The notes: generated by a model not told the origin, from the letters alone. Positions 12,471 to 26,100 are shown, counted from the stretch's first letter. The stretch: DNA of 64,000 bases from Haematococcus lacustris (GCA_030144725.1 JASKMD010000031.1:1138227-1202226), one strand, 5' to 3'. Numbers and translations are program-made.

Positions 12471-14357
12471 GGTTGCACGCTTTCCCAGGTTCCGAGGGTT
12501 TCGCAACTCGGAAGTTCGACTCTACAATGTGATCCGCCCCGTTGTACGTGATGCTGAAGGGATGCAGCGCGGGCCTGTCGCGCAATGACCACATTCTTTT
12601 GCCGTGAAAATGTTGCGGTTTTGACTCAAAGGAAGCGGTGGGTGAGATGCGAGGGCACGTTCATCCGCTAGAAATTGGCGGGCGGGGCGGGGCGGGGCGG
12701 GGCAAGTAGTGAAACGACGCAAGTACGTGGCGCAGGTGCCAACAAATGATGTAGGGATGAAGAAATGAGAATCCCTTTCTATTACGAGAAAATCACAAAT
12801 CGTTATATAGTCGTAAAGTTGACATTTGCAGACGTCGGGACGTGAGAGGGCTATTACGGGGTTGATTACCACAATTACAGCTTTTACAGGAAAAAAAAAA
12901 ACGTGCACCACACTAAACTCAACCGACCAGCACCCTACAACTTACGACGCAATGCGCTAACCCTGCCACACAAATAAAAACATATTTCGTCCAATTGTAA
13001 CAATCTGCACAAAACACGCGATTGGCGACAACATTGGCGAGGGCAATACGGCAGTTCGGAGCAGTCTGCCCAGGGCGATTCAGCGTCGAGCAAAACACCA
13101 GGGAGTAGGTCGGGCAGCTAGGGTTAAGCATGTTGAGGCATGGGCGGCAGCTAGTCAGGAGTCCCCAACATGGGGTTGGTAATCTTCATGCAAGTACTCG
13201 CTACAGAGTGCACCGATTTCGATAGCGTTTGTTGCATTGGCACCTGCGAATAACTCCGCATCTACTGGCAAGCGGCGCGTTAATCCTTGCATCAGAGTCC
13301 GTGCCGGCGCAAGCGAGCACGGACACACCTCAGCTGCTCACAACCGATTGCTATAGTGGTATGTAACGGCATCAGTGATGGAGCTGCGCCTGCTATCGAG
13401 GCAGAAGTACAATCTAAATTCAGCCCGCCAGGCTTGCTCCGCGAGCCTTTCATTGCTGCAGGCGGTGTCGGAAGACCATCGTGGGGCCAGTGATCACTGG
13501 ACATTGCATCAAACGCGCAGGGTTATGTGGGAGGTGCGTTCCTCTCTCACGCCAGTCACACAGAAAAGTACCTCCTTGCACAAATCGGAATGTTGTAAGC
13601 TGACCACTGTGACTTTTTAGAATATCGAGTCATTAAACTGTTCGTAACTCTACGACACAGCTGCTGGAAAAGAAAGCACGGCAGTTCATCAATCAGGCCC
13701 GCCGTAATTGACTTTGGCGTGACCCGACTCTGCCTTGCAGAGTTGACTAGCCTACTCCGACCGCCTGGACCCTGCCCCCTCGCACCCCCTTGCAGCCCCA
13801 CCACCTCCCAGCCCCCGCAGAAGCCTGCCAGCCCCTCCCACCCCCTCCCAGCCCCCTCACTGCCCCGCCACCCCCTCCCACCCCCTCCCACCCCTTCCCA
13901 CCCCTTCCCAGCCCCTCCCACCCCCCACCCACCCCCTCCCACCTCCTCCCAGCCTCCCCACCCCCCACCCACCCCCTCCCACCTCCTCCCAGCCCCTCCC
14001 ACCCCCCCCTCAGCCCCTCACTGCCCCGCCAACCCTTCCCACCCCCTCCCAGGCTGGGAGTCCCAGCCCCTCCTGCTGCCCCCCCCTGGCAGCAGCTGGC
14101 AGCTGGTGCTGGTGCCGCCCCTGGCATGCTCACCCCTCCATCTGAGCAGCAGGGGGCCACAGCGGAGCTGTACACGAGCTTGACACGCAAGCGGGGGGCG
14201 GGCGGGAGGGATCGGACTCAACATGTCGAGGAAGGTAACATAGCAATGGCATACACACCTTGTGAGGCATTGCAGAGTGGCCAGGCCAACAGTGTTGCTC
14301 ACGAAGGTGTCAAGCATCGCAGCAACCTTGCATATTTCTGAGCATGGGTGGAGGGGC
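12471..14357. other. Upstream region of copy A; spacer with G- and C-rich repeats
   Basis: No exon is recognised. The 5' flank of gene A lies here. On the minus strand a TATATAA-like sequence occurs at about 12799-12808 and a GGGGC tandem run at about 12676-12702. A block near 12705-12755 resembles 526-575. From about 13155 to 13240 the DNA is an inverted copy of about 15865-15945, which lies inside the hAT-like element to the right. The tract 13750-14070 is a separate minisatellite entry. Confidence 0.5.
13750..14070. repeat. Pyrimidine-rich CCCTCCCA minisatellite
   Basis: A strand-asymmetric run of CCCACCCCCTCCCAG-like units about 300 bp long, nearly free of purines on the plus strand apart from scattered A and G. 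Open frames in it (Pro/Ser-rich on plus, Gly/Trp/Arg-rich on minus) are composition artefacts. Such tracts can adopt triplex or G-quadruplex structures, which is inference. Confidence 0.8.
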
Positions 14358-14365
14358 GCTGTTAC

Positions 14366-16157
14366 CAGTGTTGTGAAAATTTCAGATTTTCATTCAGATT
14401 TTCAATGAAAATTTTCATCTGAAAATCTGAACGTATTCACTGAACATCTGAAAGTGCCGGGTGCTGCCTCCGGTCAGATCGCGCCGCGATGGCAGCAGCA
14501 GGCAAACAGTAGCTAGCAGGCAACCAGAGACTCGCCCGAGTACAAACTGCCCGGGCTATAGTCGCTGCCATCGGAAGGAGCCCGGCGTTGCCTATCCCAC
14601 GGGTGTCGCAGAGCCTTTCGCTTGGCTTGGCTGGCACCAGGGCGCTGCAGCCATAGCGGAAGAAGCGTAAGGCAGGCAACGCCAGCATGGACGGCTTGCA
14701 TGTTTTAAATTGGCTTGCATGTCTGTCAGGCGCTCCCAACTGTTCAAAAATGACAGGAAACCGACCCCTGGTAGTAGGACGGCTGTAACTCTGCACTCAC
14801 TGCGCCAAATATTATGCTAGATGATTCACAATGTAGCCAACCCAGCCAGCTACCTTTCACCCATCCAGAATAAATATACACTGAGTAGGCCGTGCACAAC
14901 AAAGCGTCAAAGTTAGTGAGTCAAATTTGAGCCGTAGCGGAGCATGCAGTCATCGCTGCGACCGCCCGCGTCGCTTAGGGTGCCCAACATGAGCATGCGC
15001 GTCGGCGGCAGCAGTCGGATCGGAAAGCGGTTGCAGCGATGTGGCACTGAGCCCACCTCCTCCCCATACCTGGAGGGCAATGCCACAGCTCGCCCATTTT
15101 GACTTACAGCATGCTACTTACTAGGTTGAGCTCCTCTCAGACATTGCTACAATCACTCATACTCTGACAAGCCAAAGCTCACTTTGGTCGGTGACCCCCA
15201 ACTCCCTTAGCCGATCTCAGGACCGGGGCCATGCAGTCAGACACACGACTCCACACCATGACCGAATCAGGACTCGGCTCCTCTGAGAGTTACACTCCCC
15301 TACATCCCATCCACCTGCGTGCAAAGTTTCATAGCTCAACTGCCACCCCACAGCCCCGTGGCCCTGATTCCGCTTGGAGAACATGATGTCACTTTGAAGA
15401 TGTCAAACTGATAGAGGCCTGGGCTGTTTAACGTGCGGGTTGTTTCAACAAATGCGCCAAGGGGTCAAGAACAAATAAAATATAGCCATTTTCTTGTGGG
15501 TGCAGCGGGTGCAACACAGCTGAGGACACAGTCGAGGAGGGGGGGTGAAACCCGGTGATACCTTAGTGTGCGCCGACCCAAATGGTGTATTTGGCGGAAG
15601 CGAGTACATTTATATGTTCCAAACACCCCGTCTAGGCGCCCTGCACGCCCGGCAGACATCGCGTTGGGTGTTGGCCGGACATTCCATTTGTGCACAACCA
15701 GCTCACTACGCTAGGTAGATGGGGTCACAGCGATGTGGCTTACCGTGCCAAGGAGACCCTTCTCGCCGCTGTGATTTGTTCGCGGGCACATGTGGCAGTA
15801 CGCGAGCAAAGACTCCAATGGCTTGCGCTGATGGTCAGATGACGCGCATTGATTTGCAACTACCAATGTGACAAACGCTATCGAAAACGATGCAGTATTG
15901 CGAGAGTACTTGCATGCATATTACCAACCCCATGTTGGGAGCGCCTGAATGTCTGACCTTAAGCGATTTGAGTATTTGTGCATTTTTTGAAGTGCAGGCC
16001 TACAAGCAAGCCGTGTGCATAAAGGGAGGATGGGAAATCAGCTGCAAACGCTCGATTTCACTGGCGTGAAAGTCTTTCACATTTTCAATGAAACACTTTC
16101 ATTTTCATGAAAATCTGAAAATCTGAAAATCTGAAAATCTGAAGATTCACAACACTG
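14366..16157. mobile_element. Non-autonomous hAT-like DNA transposon (1792 bp)
   Basis: The element starts CAGTGTTGTGAA and ends with its exact inverse complement (12-bp perfect terminal inverted repeats). It is flanked by an 8-bp direct duplication GCTGTTAC at 14358-14365 and 16158-16165. Both ends carry repeated subterminal TCAGATTTTC motifs: at least three at the left, four in tandem at the right. An 8-bp duplication with CAG-starting ends is the hallmark of hAT elements. I found no transposase frame inside, so it would need enzyme from elsewhere. The interior holds a block (about 15865-15945) also present inverted at 13155-13240. Confidence 0.85.
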
Positions 16158-17344
16158 GCTGTTACATCGGTTTGGCATGCCATGTGAACCGTTTTGACTG
16201 CGGCGACTGTCCCTCACTATGTGCAGGTGCTCCTGGGCCACGTCGGTCGCGGCGGTCTCTCGCGGCGAGGCCCGCATGAGCAAAACTGGCATGAATTTGA
16301 ATGTCAAGATTTGAGCCGCCATAGCACTCAGCACACTGCACAATATTAGATGTTACAAGCTGCACCGCATAGCTGACAGAGTCCTCTATCCAGGGATGTG
16401 CGAAACATAAATAGAAACCACGTGGCTGAGACGCGGCGTCGTTTTGATTACCAGGGGTCGGTTTCCTATCATTTCCTGTCATTTTTTGCTAGTTGGGGTC
16501 GCCTGACAGCTAGAGCTACATAACGCGTCCAGCAGAAGCCTAGGCAATGAGGGGCAGTAGGCAATGAGGGGCAGTAGGCCGCACGGAAGGGCAGCAGCCA
16601 GGGGTAACAAGGTCAGCATTCGGCAGCAGCTGGGCGTAGCACACGGCATGGGCGGCAGCAATGGAAACTTGACGCGTCCGGCAGCAGCCATATGCACTAC
16701 TACCTAGGCAATGAGAGGCAGTCGGCCGCACGGAAGGGCAGCAGCCAGGGGTAGCAAGGTCAGCATTCGGCAGCTGCTGGGCGTAGCACACGGCATAGGC
16801 GGCAGCAATGGCAACTTGACACGTCCGGCAGCAAAGTGCGAGCCTTGGTCAAAATTACGGGAAATGTGCACAACTGCAGGCAATCGAAACATACCCAATG
16901 CAAGGCAGTGGCTCCACATCTCGGCGAGCCTTTTTCACTGAGGCTTTCCAGTGTTTTCATGAGTCATTGTCAGCCTCATGGGAGTGGTCACCTGCCTGCC
17001 TGCCCGCCTGCTCATAATGCTCGTTATAGCCAAGCGTTGGCTCCACCCCACGCATGCCTAGTATTGATATTGGCTGAAGCTTGCGCCAACCAATAAGCCG
17101 CATGCCCACCCAGATTATGCCGACATCTGACTCGGCCACTGCCTCTGCTCCCTGCTCGGAAGCCTGCCGTGGACAGCAACAGCCGAACACCCCCGGGAGC
17201 CCATAGCCCGCTCGGGTTGTGATCAGCTCCCACCTCATTCTATACCCCTCCCCACCACCTCCTCCACCACCCCATCATTGCCCAGCCAGCAGCCTCATGC
17301 CGCCTGCCAGAACAGCGCACTAGCCAGCCTGCCACAACCGACCA
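16158..17344. other. 3' flank of copy B with tandem duplication
   Basis: No gene recognised. A direct duplication with a period of 157 bp is visible (16568-16690 against 16725-16847), containing GCCGCACGGAAGGGCAGCAG in both copies. Just left of it an 18-bp GCAATGAGGGGCAGTAGG unit occurs twice (from about 16546). From about 16860 to 17344 the sequence parallels 860-1390, the 3' flank of gene A. Confidence 0.6.
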
Positions 17345-20300
17345 TCATGCGCGTGCAAACTTGAAGGCGGTTTGCACGCGCTGCTGAGAGGCTTCGTCAC
17401 GGGCTGATGCCGTGATCATGGTCCTGCCAAAGTTGAAAGTCACGCTGATCACCCGGTCACAGGCCAGGACATTGGGAGGCAGGTTGAGCTGCAGCTCGCC
17501 CAGGGACTGCATGTCAGTGTCAGTGTCTTCCACATACCTGCAAAGGGGTGCAGGGTTGGAGCAGGGTCAGGGCTAGTGGCGCCAGCAGTGCCTTGTTGCA
17601 CCCCCAAGCCCGAGCCCCATGCTCCGGCCCCCCACCCCGCCCCAATGCCCCAAACCATCTTGGGAGCTGGTCAGGGCGCTTTGGTCAGTTTGAGCAGGGT
17701 AAGTGCCCAACCCTTGCATGAGCAGGGAGCCTTAGGGATGAGTACCAAGGGCTCCTGGCCCTCACCTGCCGTCTCTCCCCTACGCCTCCCCTAGCCCCCT
17801 GTGCCTCATACCCAGCGCCGGCTCCCAGGCTGCTGTCCACTCACTGGGTGTTGTTGTTGTCGGTTGCATACAGTGGGATGGTGGCCTGCGTCTGGTGGGC
17901 GTACAGGGGGATGAAGTAATGCATCACCTCCTCGTCACGCTCCACCTGCAGCCAGCCAGCCAGCCAGCCAGCCAGCAAGTCAGTAAGTCAATGTGCCTGG
18001 GAAGGTGCAACAGCACCTCGTGAGGCCACCAAATTGCCTATGCAGCTTCCATCCTGCTGCTAAAGACTCCTGCTAAAGACTCCTGCTAAAGAAGTCACTC
18101 AGTGCTGTGTAACCACGCAACCTTCCCACCCCACCACGCCATCACTGACGCTGGCTGTGACGAGCCATGAGCCACCACCTTCATGTGTGCCCACCCGCCA
18201 CTAGGGCTACAGTGGGGCCGTGGGCGATGCTGTGCAACCTGGCAGTGACTCAACAGCCGTGTGTGGGTAGATCACGAAAGCTGGAAGCAGCAGCAGGTAG
18301 CAGAAGCTGGAAGCAGCAGCATGACAGAGCTACAGGAGGCACAGCAGGGTGTCCTAGTCACCGAAAGTACAGTGCCAAGCAAAGCAGCTTACAAGCTCCC
18401 AACAACGCCGACATGCTGATAAGCCGGGCCTGGGCAGACAGCGTAGGGTGTGCCCACCTTTTGGTTCTTCAACACAAACACTTGGAAGACGCTATCGCTG
18501 TAAAACGCACTCTCCTCGTTGTGCCAGAACTTTCCCGGGGCCCCATCAGGGTAAGGGGCACAGGCTCGCACACCTGGGTGGGAGGCGCAGCAGCAGCAGC
18601 TTCAGCGGCAGCAAGGCCTGGGCCAGAAACAACAGCAGCTAGGGAAGGCACAGCAGCAGCAGCAGGAGCCACTGTCAAAGAGTGTGGCAGGGCACCACCA
18701 GGCGAGTGGATTGGGCAGCAAGCCAGCAAGCGCACCATACGCCATGCGACTGCGTCGCGCATGGATGAGCTCTGGGCAGCGCCCATACACCACAGCCCCT
18801 GCAGCCAGCGGCCAGCACCGGGGTGAGGGTGAGGGCAGCCCAGGTGTGAGAAGTGCTGCGGTGGGGCTGAGGGCGGCTGGTGAGAGTGAGGGTGAGGGCA
18901 GCACAGGCAGCCCTCACAGATCACCCGAAGCACAGGCACACCGGGGGTTCTGGTCAGATCCATGAAAGCTAGGAGCTTGTAGAATGCTGGTACAACAGGT
19001 CAGGAAATGGGCAAGGTCATGCAAGGCTGTATAAGACCATCACGTGTGTCCATACTCAGCGCCTTAGCCCCTCACCACCCAGCACGGCTGCATGCGGGGC
19101 AGGGGGCACCACCAGTTCCATGGCCAGCCCAGTGGGCAACAGCGCCGCCCTGACTCTGGCCTGCAGGTAGGCGCTGCGTGCAAACCCACCCACCAGCAGC
19201 ACCTGCGCAGGCGGCAAGGAGGGGTGCACATTGCAGAGGTGTACAATGCAGCAGATTCAGCCCAGCCACACGCAGCCGCTTTGACAGTTTTTCCTGAGGG
19301 TTGGCCTGGGCCTGTGGCACACAGGTTGGGAAGTGGAGGCTTGCACAAGGGTGCCTGGGTGGGGTGGGTTGCAGTTCAAGGACGCCACAGTGATGCAGCT
19401 CACTCTCATCAGTCAAATCACATCTATGCATGCAACCACACCCAGGGACGTCTGCGCTGGGTGCTGAAGGGCTGACCTTGCCTACACACTTGAGAAGAAA
19501 GTAAAGAAGAAGAAGAACAAGAAGAACAAGAAGAAGAAGAAGAAGAGGAAGACCTGCTGCCCTGAACCTGCACACCCTCCTGAGCTGTGGACAGGACCGC
19601 TTCCCTCCCTCCCGCCCCTTGGCCCCCCTGTCAAAGAGCAGTGGAGGCAGCCTGCTCCCTCCTCCCCCTCACCATGGAGCACGGTCCTGTGCCCTCCTCC
19701 TGCGCTGCAGCCTCCAGTTGGCTGACAGCCAGGGCACAGATCTCATGCACCGGCTGCTCAAACAGTTGACGCATGATGTTGCAGCTGAGCAGCACATCAC
19801 TGGCGCTGCCTTGAGTGTGCAGTGCCGCACGGTCGTCCTGGGTCATGCGGGTCAACAGCTGGGGCGGGACAACCATCCTGAAGGGTACAGGAGCAGGGGC
19901 AGGGGCAGGGGCAAAGGGTGATGGTGGGGTGGCAGCCATCATACTTGCCACTGCACCACGCCTGGGTTCCAGCTCATGTGCGCACCACCTACTTACGTGG
20001 CACCCAGCCAGCCTGCTCCATTACGGCTGGCTGTGACAAGGTTGGCTTAACTGTGTTGGCTAGGGTTAGGTGAGGTGAGGTTAGGGGCACAGGGCACAGG
20101 GGTGGGAGATGAGGGCAGGGGCGGGCGGTGATGCTACTACACACACCAAGTGGGACCATGGAATACTGTGAATATTGGGGTGGGCAGAGGAGCGCAAGCA
20201 GGGTGAGGGAGGAGCAGGAGAGACCCATGCTAGACATGGCCAGCAGTACAGCCAGGAGCAATGGCCCAGGCTGGTAGGTAGGCAGGTCTAGGCGCACCTG

Positions 20301-22692
20301 TAGCCAACCCCCGCCTCCTCTCCTTCATCCTCAAAGCCAAATGCCTCAATGCTGCCACCTGTGGGGTTGGCTGCACCCTCGGCAGGCAGCAGGCCGTCAA
20401 CAAAGCTGCACTTCACAGCCTCCCACCTGCCGGCCAGGGATGAAAGCAGGGGCCACGGCAGGGGCTGATGCAGGGCGCAGGCACAGGGGTCAGGCTTGGT
20501 GTCAGGCCACGGGTGGAGGCTGAGCTGCGCAAGTGAGGCTCCTTGATAACAACATCCTGAACACGATGATATACACTACTGTAATCACTAATATACTCAC
20601 AAATGCATGCAACGCATGGGCTGCCAGCATGCGCCCGCCATCAATGTCAGTCGGGTGGGTGAGCAGAATTGCAGGCAGGAGAGAGGCACAGGGGCAGTCT
20701 CCACAGCTCACCCGTCCATGACCTGCTGTAGGCTGGAGGGGCAAGCACTGGCCCAGGCGTCAAAGGCGGCTGGCCCCACTGCCTCCCGGTAGTACTCACT
20801 GCAGCCAGCATAACATGCATGGCAGCCTCATGGATGCTGAGCTCCGGGGGGTCTATGCAATGCAGCCATGTGCATGGCAGCTATTGGCTAGGTTCACTGC
20901 CAAGAAAATACCATCTCTGGTATGATGACAGGCTACGGAAAGGCCTGAGCATGGGCAGCAGCTGTCCTGTCAAGCGACAACCACCTCTGGCAGGCAACAG
21001 GAAAAGTCATGTCTGCGTGCCCCGCCTTTTAGCTTTCCTAGGCGCTATCCTGACCTGAAGTTGTTGTCGACAAAGACGCTGCCACACAGCCCTCCCATGG
21101 CCCGTGTCGACTCTGCCAGCACACAGCGCCCGCCCCGCTGCTCGCAGTTGTGCACCGTGACGTCAGCCGTGCCGCCACCCACATCCAGCACCATCACCGA
21201 CATGCCTGCAGCACACCACACCAGCCCCAGTGCTGATTGGTGCTTGATGATGAAACAGCCAACAGCAAGGACAGGCCGCACAGGGCCAGCCTGAGGCCTG
21301 CCCTACACTGCAGCCGGCATGCAGCAGCCCATACCTCTGCTTGCCAGCCAAGAGATGAGGGGCAGAGCGGCCCACCTGGCACCAAGGGTGGGGCTTGGTG
21401 CTCTAAGGCATGCAGTGCTGCCGCCTCAGGCTCCAGGATGATGGTCAGGGCTTCACTGTCAGCAGTGCGGATGAGTCCCGCCCTCAGGGCAGCGGTGCGC
21501 ATGGTATCCTTGCTCGCCTCAGTCCACATGGCAGGCACAGTCAGGCACCTGCAACAGGCAGGCAGGGCAGGGCCCTTGACAAAACCAGATGCCAATGGTA
21601 AGCAGGCAGCAGTCCAGGCACTCTTAAGACACCTGTGCCGCTCCATGTTATACTGCCATATACTGCCATATATACTGCCATATACATCGATGCCAAGGGT
21701 CATAGAATGGCATTTATGCTCACCGCAAATGGTAATGGCAGGTGGAGGTCTGCCGAACAAGTTTCTCATATGAAGAGGGGAGAGGGCAGGCAGGCAGGCA
21801 GAACGCCTCACCACTGAATATTCTCAAGCCGGGCCAGGGCAGTTCCCAACGTGGGCTCAAGGGCCAGCTGCTCCAAAGTGTATCTGCGAAGGCCCTTTAG
21901 GTAGTCCGCCATGACCTGCAACAGAATGTCCATGCAGGTCAGGCAACATGGGAAACGAAACGGAAGATGCAAAGCCGGTGGCGTCAATACCCTCAATGGA
22001 CTATTGTCACTTGGAATGCATGGCAAATACGAGTGCAGGTGCAATTTCAGCTGTCTGCTACACACATACTTTCTTTAAATACCTGAACATGAGTCACAAA
22101 CTCGCAGCTGTCACCTGTCTTGATGTGATTGGCTAGTGACAGTGGTGTGCCGGATTATGTCATGTTTGGCAGAGTTGTTCAACAGACCTGCGCAGGGCTC
22201 AGTCCCACTGGCAACTTAGCAGCATGCTTTGGATCCTGCAGGGCCAGCTTAAAGTTTTTGACAAGCGCGTAGTTCCCCGTTGCCTTCTCCTCAGCAGACA
22301 GCTCATTCAGGATGCGGATTGCTGAGTATCCCCATGCACCTTCGACTGGGTGCCTGTAAGCGAGGGTGGGCGGCTAAGACGCGATCGCGGCGCTTCTCTC
22401 CGCGTGACATGCACCCCTAGCAATCACGCTAGCGACGCTGCTGCGCCCTCTGCTGTCAACCGTGAAACAACCCTACTTGCGCACCCTTTCCCTATCTCTA
22501 CCTGCCGCGATACAGTATTGCACTGCGAGTCTTTGGGTACGGCGCGGGTGCATCTGGCCAGTTCTCGTGCATCCGCACGGGCCCACCACCCGCACTGGTG
22601 GCGAACGCAAACCCGCAGCCATGCGTCCCAATGTCAAGCGACACGACCAGGGAGCGCGGTGCGAGCTGGATGGCAGCATCGGGGGCGGCCAT
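17345..22692 (-). CDS. HSPA12-type Hsp70-like ATPase, copy B (13 exons, 601 aa)
   Basis: Closest paralogue of copy A, with exon lengths identical to it throughout. Exons: 22692-22502, 22353-22188, 21915-21812, 21548-21376, 21205-21055, 20798-20712, 20426-20298, 19877-19673, 19202-19076, 18798-18736, 18573-18458, 17945-17845, 17537-17345. The phosphate-1 (DIGTHGCG), phosphate-2 (DVGGGTAD) and adenosine (GGFAR) motifs are all intact, so this copy should bind and hydrolyse ATP. Exon 7 encodes an insert (GLLPAEGAANPTGGSIEAF) absent from copies C-G, which marks A and B as a separate subfamily. The C-terminal region (exons 10-13) matches the other copies but not canonical Hsp70 substrate domains. 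The client or cellular role is unknown. Confidence 0.9.
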
Positions 22693-23195
22693 GGTTTTCC
22701 GAGGGTGTCGCAGGGTTTTGCAACTCAGTAGTGCGAGTCTATACTGTGATTCGCTCCGTTGTACGTGATGCTGAAGGGTTGCAACGCGGGCCTGTCGCGC
22801 AATGACCACATTCTTTTGCCGTGAAAATGTTGCGGATTTCATCATAATCAAGCCTTGACCCTTGCCTTGACTCCAAGGGTTGGCGTGCTATTCAGCAGTG
22901 TGAAACCCAAACTTGTCTATACTCGTTGTGTTTCACTAAGGCAACGGTCTGGCAACAGCCCCAGACACAAGGACACTTGCCAAGCATGCGCACAGGTGGA
23001 CTGCCACCTAACGAAGATGTGACAAACCTTGTCAACCATTCTATTGTTCCACCATCCAGGTGCCCTTGCATTTGCTCATGGCAACTGGTCATACAACACC
23101 ACCCACCCTCCCTCCCTGTCACCCTCCCCCGCTGCATCCAACCCCAAGCGTGGTATAGTACACCCGGCTATGCTGCATGACGAAGGCTCTCTTGT
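22693..23195. other. Spacer between copy B start and the CFAP58 gene end
   Basis: About 500 bp containing the promoter side of gene B and the 3' end of CFAP58, both on the minus strand. No exon, RNA gene or repeat is recognised. Confidence 0.5.
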
Positions 23196-26100
23196 TCACG
23201 GCTGTTGCGACAATGAGAAGCCGCCTCCAGTGAAGCGTGGTTGAGAAGGGTTTGATGGCGCCGGGACAACCGGCCGCAGGGTCTTTTCCCGCTCCATCTG
23301 TTCGCGCCTCTTCTGCTCAAAGTAGCGGCGCTTCATGTCGTTGAGCTCGCGCACGAGCCGCTCGATCTCGTACTTATACTCGTTCACCTGCGAGCATATA
23401 AGGCAAATGCAGCCAGGTGGCTCATTTGATTCAAGCTGTCGGTTTGATTAAGCTATGCTCAGTACGTGTGCGAGCAAGTGCCTGTCAAGCTCTTCCCAGG
23501 CACGAGCACGACGAAACGATGCCACGCTCTCATGCGTTGGGCTGATAGACTGCATCACACAGTGGATGGCTGCACTATGGTTTCGCTGGCCTAGTGCAGT
23601 GCGTTCCTCACCTGAGCCTGGTACATGTTGAGCTCGCTGGCCATGGCCTTCATCTGCTTGGTCTTCTCTCTCAGGTTGGCCTGGTAGATGGACAGCTGCT
23701 CTGCCACCTCTGGCCCCGGCTGGCGCGCCAGGATGTTCTTCAGCTCCATGTACAGCTTCTCCTTCTCTTGGATTAGCAGGTCCTTCTCCACTACCTGCAG
23801 GGTGCAGGCGCTAGCACAGCTGAATGGCCGAACCCTGAAAACTAGACAGCTGCCTGCTGCGTACGGTGCCTACATCAGGAAAACACTTAGCAAATGCAAG
23901 TATGCAACGCTGCTCTGTAGGGATATGTGCCAGCTGCCAGTGGCGGTAGTTTAAACTAGCTATATCCCACAAGCTTCTCAGCCTCTGTGACCTCATACTT
24001 ACCACTGCCACCACTAGTCAGCAAGCAACAAGGCAACCATCAGGGTGGAGTCCTATTAGTCTCAGAGACTTTGACTATGATGTGCAGCCCTGGGGCATCA
24101 GGCGTTCATACAGCTCTCACCTCCTCGGTCTTGGTGATCAGCCGCTTCTGGAGTGTTTGGATCTTCTGAATCATCTCGTAGGTGGAGGGGTCGCTGCCCT
24201 CCAGCTTGCGCCAGCGGTGCACGTTCAGCGGGTTCTCCAGCTCCTCACTCAGGGCCTTCACCTTGGTGCGCTCCTGAATGCCACAGCAGGCACCCATGGC
24301 GGCAGCAGCATGAGCAAGGTAGCAAGGCAGCGGCAGCAAGGGCTGAAGGGTGTGTGAACGCTGCGAGCAAAAGATCCTGCAAGGTCAGGCTGCCAGATGC
24401 AGCTCAAGCTGCTAGCCGCATGAGCAAGGCGTTCGGGAAGCAGTCCAGGGCATGTGGGATCGACAAAGAGGGCCAGGAGGTGAGCTGGCAATGGACATGC
24501 AGTGAGCAGGTGAACATGCAGCCCAGGCATGGCTCGTCTCAGTCATGGCATGGCTCCACTCAGCAGGACCCACAGTGTCCCACCCACCTGCAGCAGCTCA
24601 CGGCCCAGCTGGTGCACCTCCCTCTTCAGCACATCAATGTTGGCGACGCTGGATTTCAGGATGTGGAGCTCACGCTTCAGGTCGTTCAGCTTGATCTTGA
24701 GCACACGGATCTCATTCAAGCGGTCACGGTACTGGATCTGCCCCTTGCTCAGCGTGGACTGTTGAATCTTGATCTTCTCGTACAGCAGAGCCAACTCATC
24801 ATTGCGGCGGATCAGCTGCAGGCCAAGAGCGAGCAGCGCAGTCAGTGTGCCAGCAGCACATGCACCCCCAGTAGCAGGCATGTCTCCTGCTTTAGCAGTG
24901 GGTGAGCCAGGGCCAATCATAAAGGGTGCAAGGCGTATATAACGCTCATGTTGAGTGGGGCTCATGATGTGTTGAGGGTTTTACTCTCCTGAATTGAAGC
25001 TGGTCACAGTCAGGGTCATCATCTAGTAATGTGGCAAGGCATCAGCTAGCTTGGGGCGAGCATAGGGCGGCCAGGGTGGGTCCAGGAGAGCCAAGGAATG
25101 GCATGAGCTGGCCAGTGGGTAGCCCAGGTGAGCTGACCAGAGTGCTGCCCGGGTGAGCTTACCAGGGTGTGGCCCGGATAAGCTGGGCAGGTGATGGCAG
25201 GGGGGTCCCACCTGGGTGCCTAGGATGTCCCGCTCATTGACCACGATGTCATACTCCTTCTTCTGCCGGATGCGCTCCTGGTCTGCTTCGTTGATGATGT
25301 GGTTGAGCTTCTCAATCTCTGCCTTCTGACTGCTGATGGCGTGGTCGGCCTCCTTGATCTGTTGCTTGGCCTTGTTCAGCTCCATGCGCAAAGCCTCCTT
25401 CTCTTTCTCCACCTGGGGTGCGGGTAAGCGACAAAGACAGGCCCGTGGGTATGGGAAGAAGGCCACATGCTATGGCGATGAAGATGGCATTGTCACCCAT
25501 GGGTTGTGATAACAAGGGAGTCAATCAGGGAGCTGGGCCGCTGGCACATGGGTTGACACAGGGTGCTGGCACAGGCAGGGCAGTGAGGCATGCGTGACAG
25601 AAGCAGAGCATCACAGTAGCACTATGGCTGACAACAGTAGGAGTGGGAGGTAACATGAGGAGCAGCACGAGTAGGGGGTATCAGAGGACTGCGCCACCCG
25701 AGGCAGCAGTTCATGGACCTCATGCAGTCTTCAGCTGATGCCATTGTGTCACAGGCTGTGCCATTGCAGCCCAACAGCCCCCTTGTCGAACCTTCATGTG
25801 GTCAAAGTGCTCCTTGACAAGCGCCAGGTCCTTGGCACTGATCTCTTCCTTCAGCTGCTCGATCTGGTGCTGCATGATCTTGAACTTGCGCTTCATCTCA
25901 TGGATCTCGTCCTGGGCCTCAATCAGGTTCTTGCTGTACAGGTTGCGGTCAGCACGCACGGCTTCGTACAGGTTCTGCTGCTGCTTGAGCTTGCCCTCGC
26001 CCTCATTGATGCGCTTCTGAAGGTCGATGATGGCCATCTCTCGCAGCTTCACCTCCTCAAGGGCCTGACACAGAGGGACAAGGCCAGGCAGCTCAGCCAC

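Noticed and set aside
13556..14190. Pro/Ser-rich (plus) and Gly-rich (minus) frames of about 150-180 codons
   Set aside because: They arise from the CCCTCCCA minisatellite and have no start or splice context, and no conserved motif.
21194..21814. 206-codon minus-strand frame reading across exon 4 of copy B
   Set aside because: It includes the true exon 4 (21548-21376), but the flanking residues are intron sequence; the exon boundaries agree with all seven copies.
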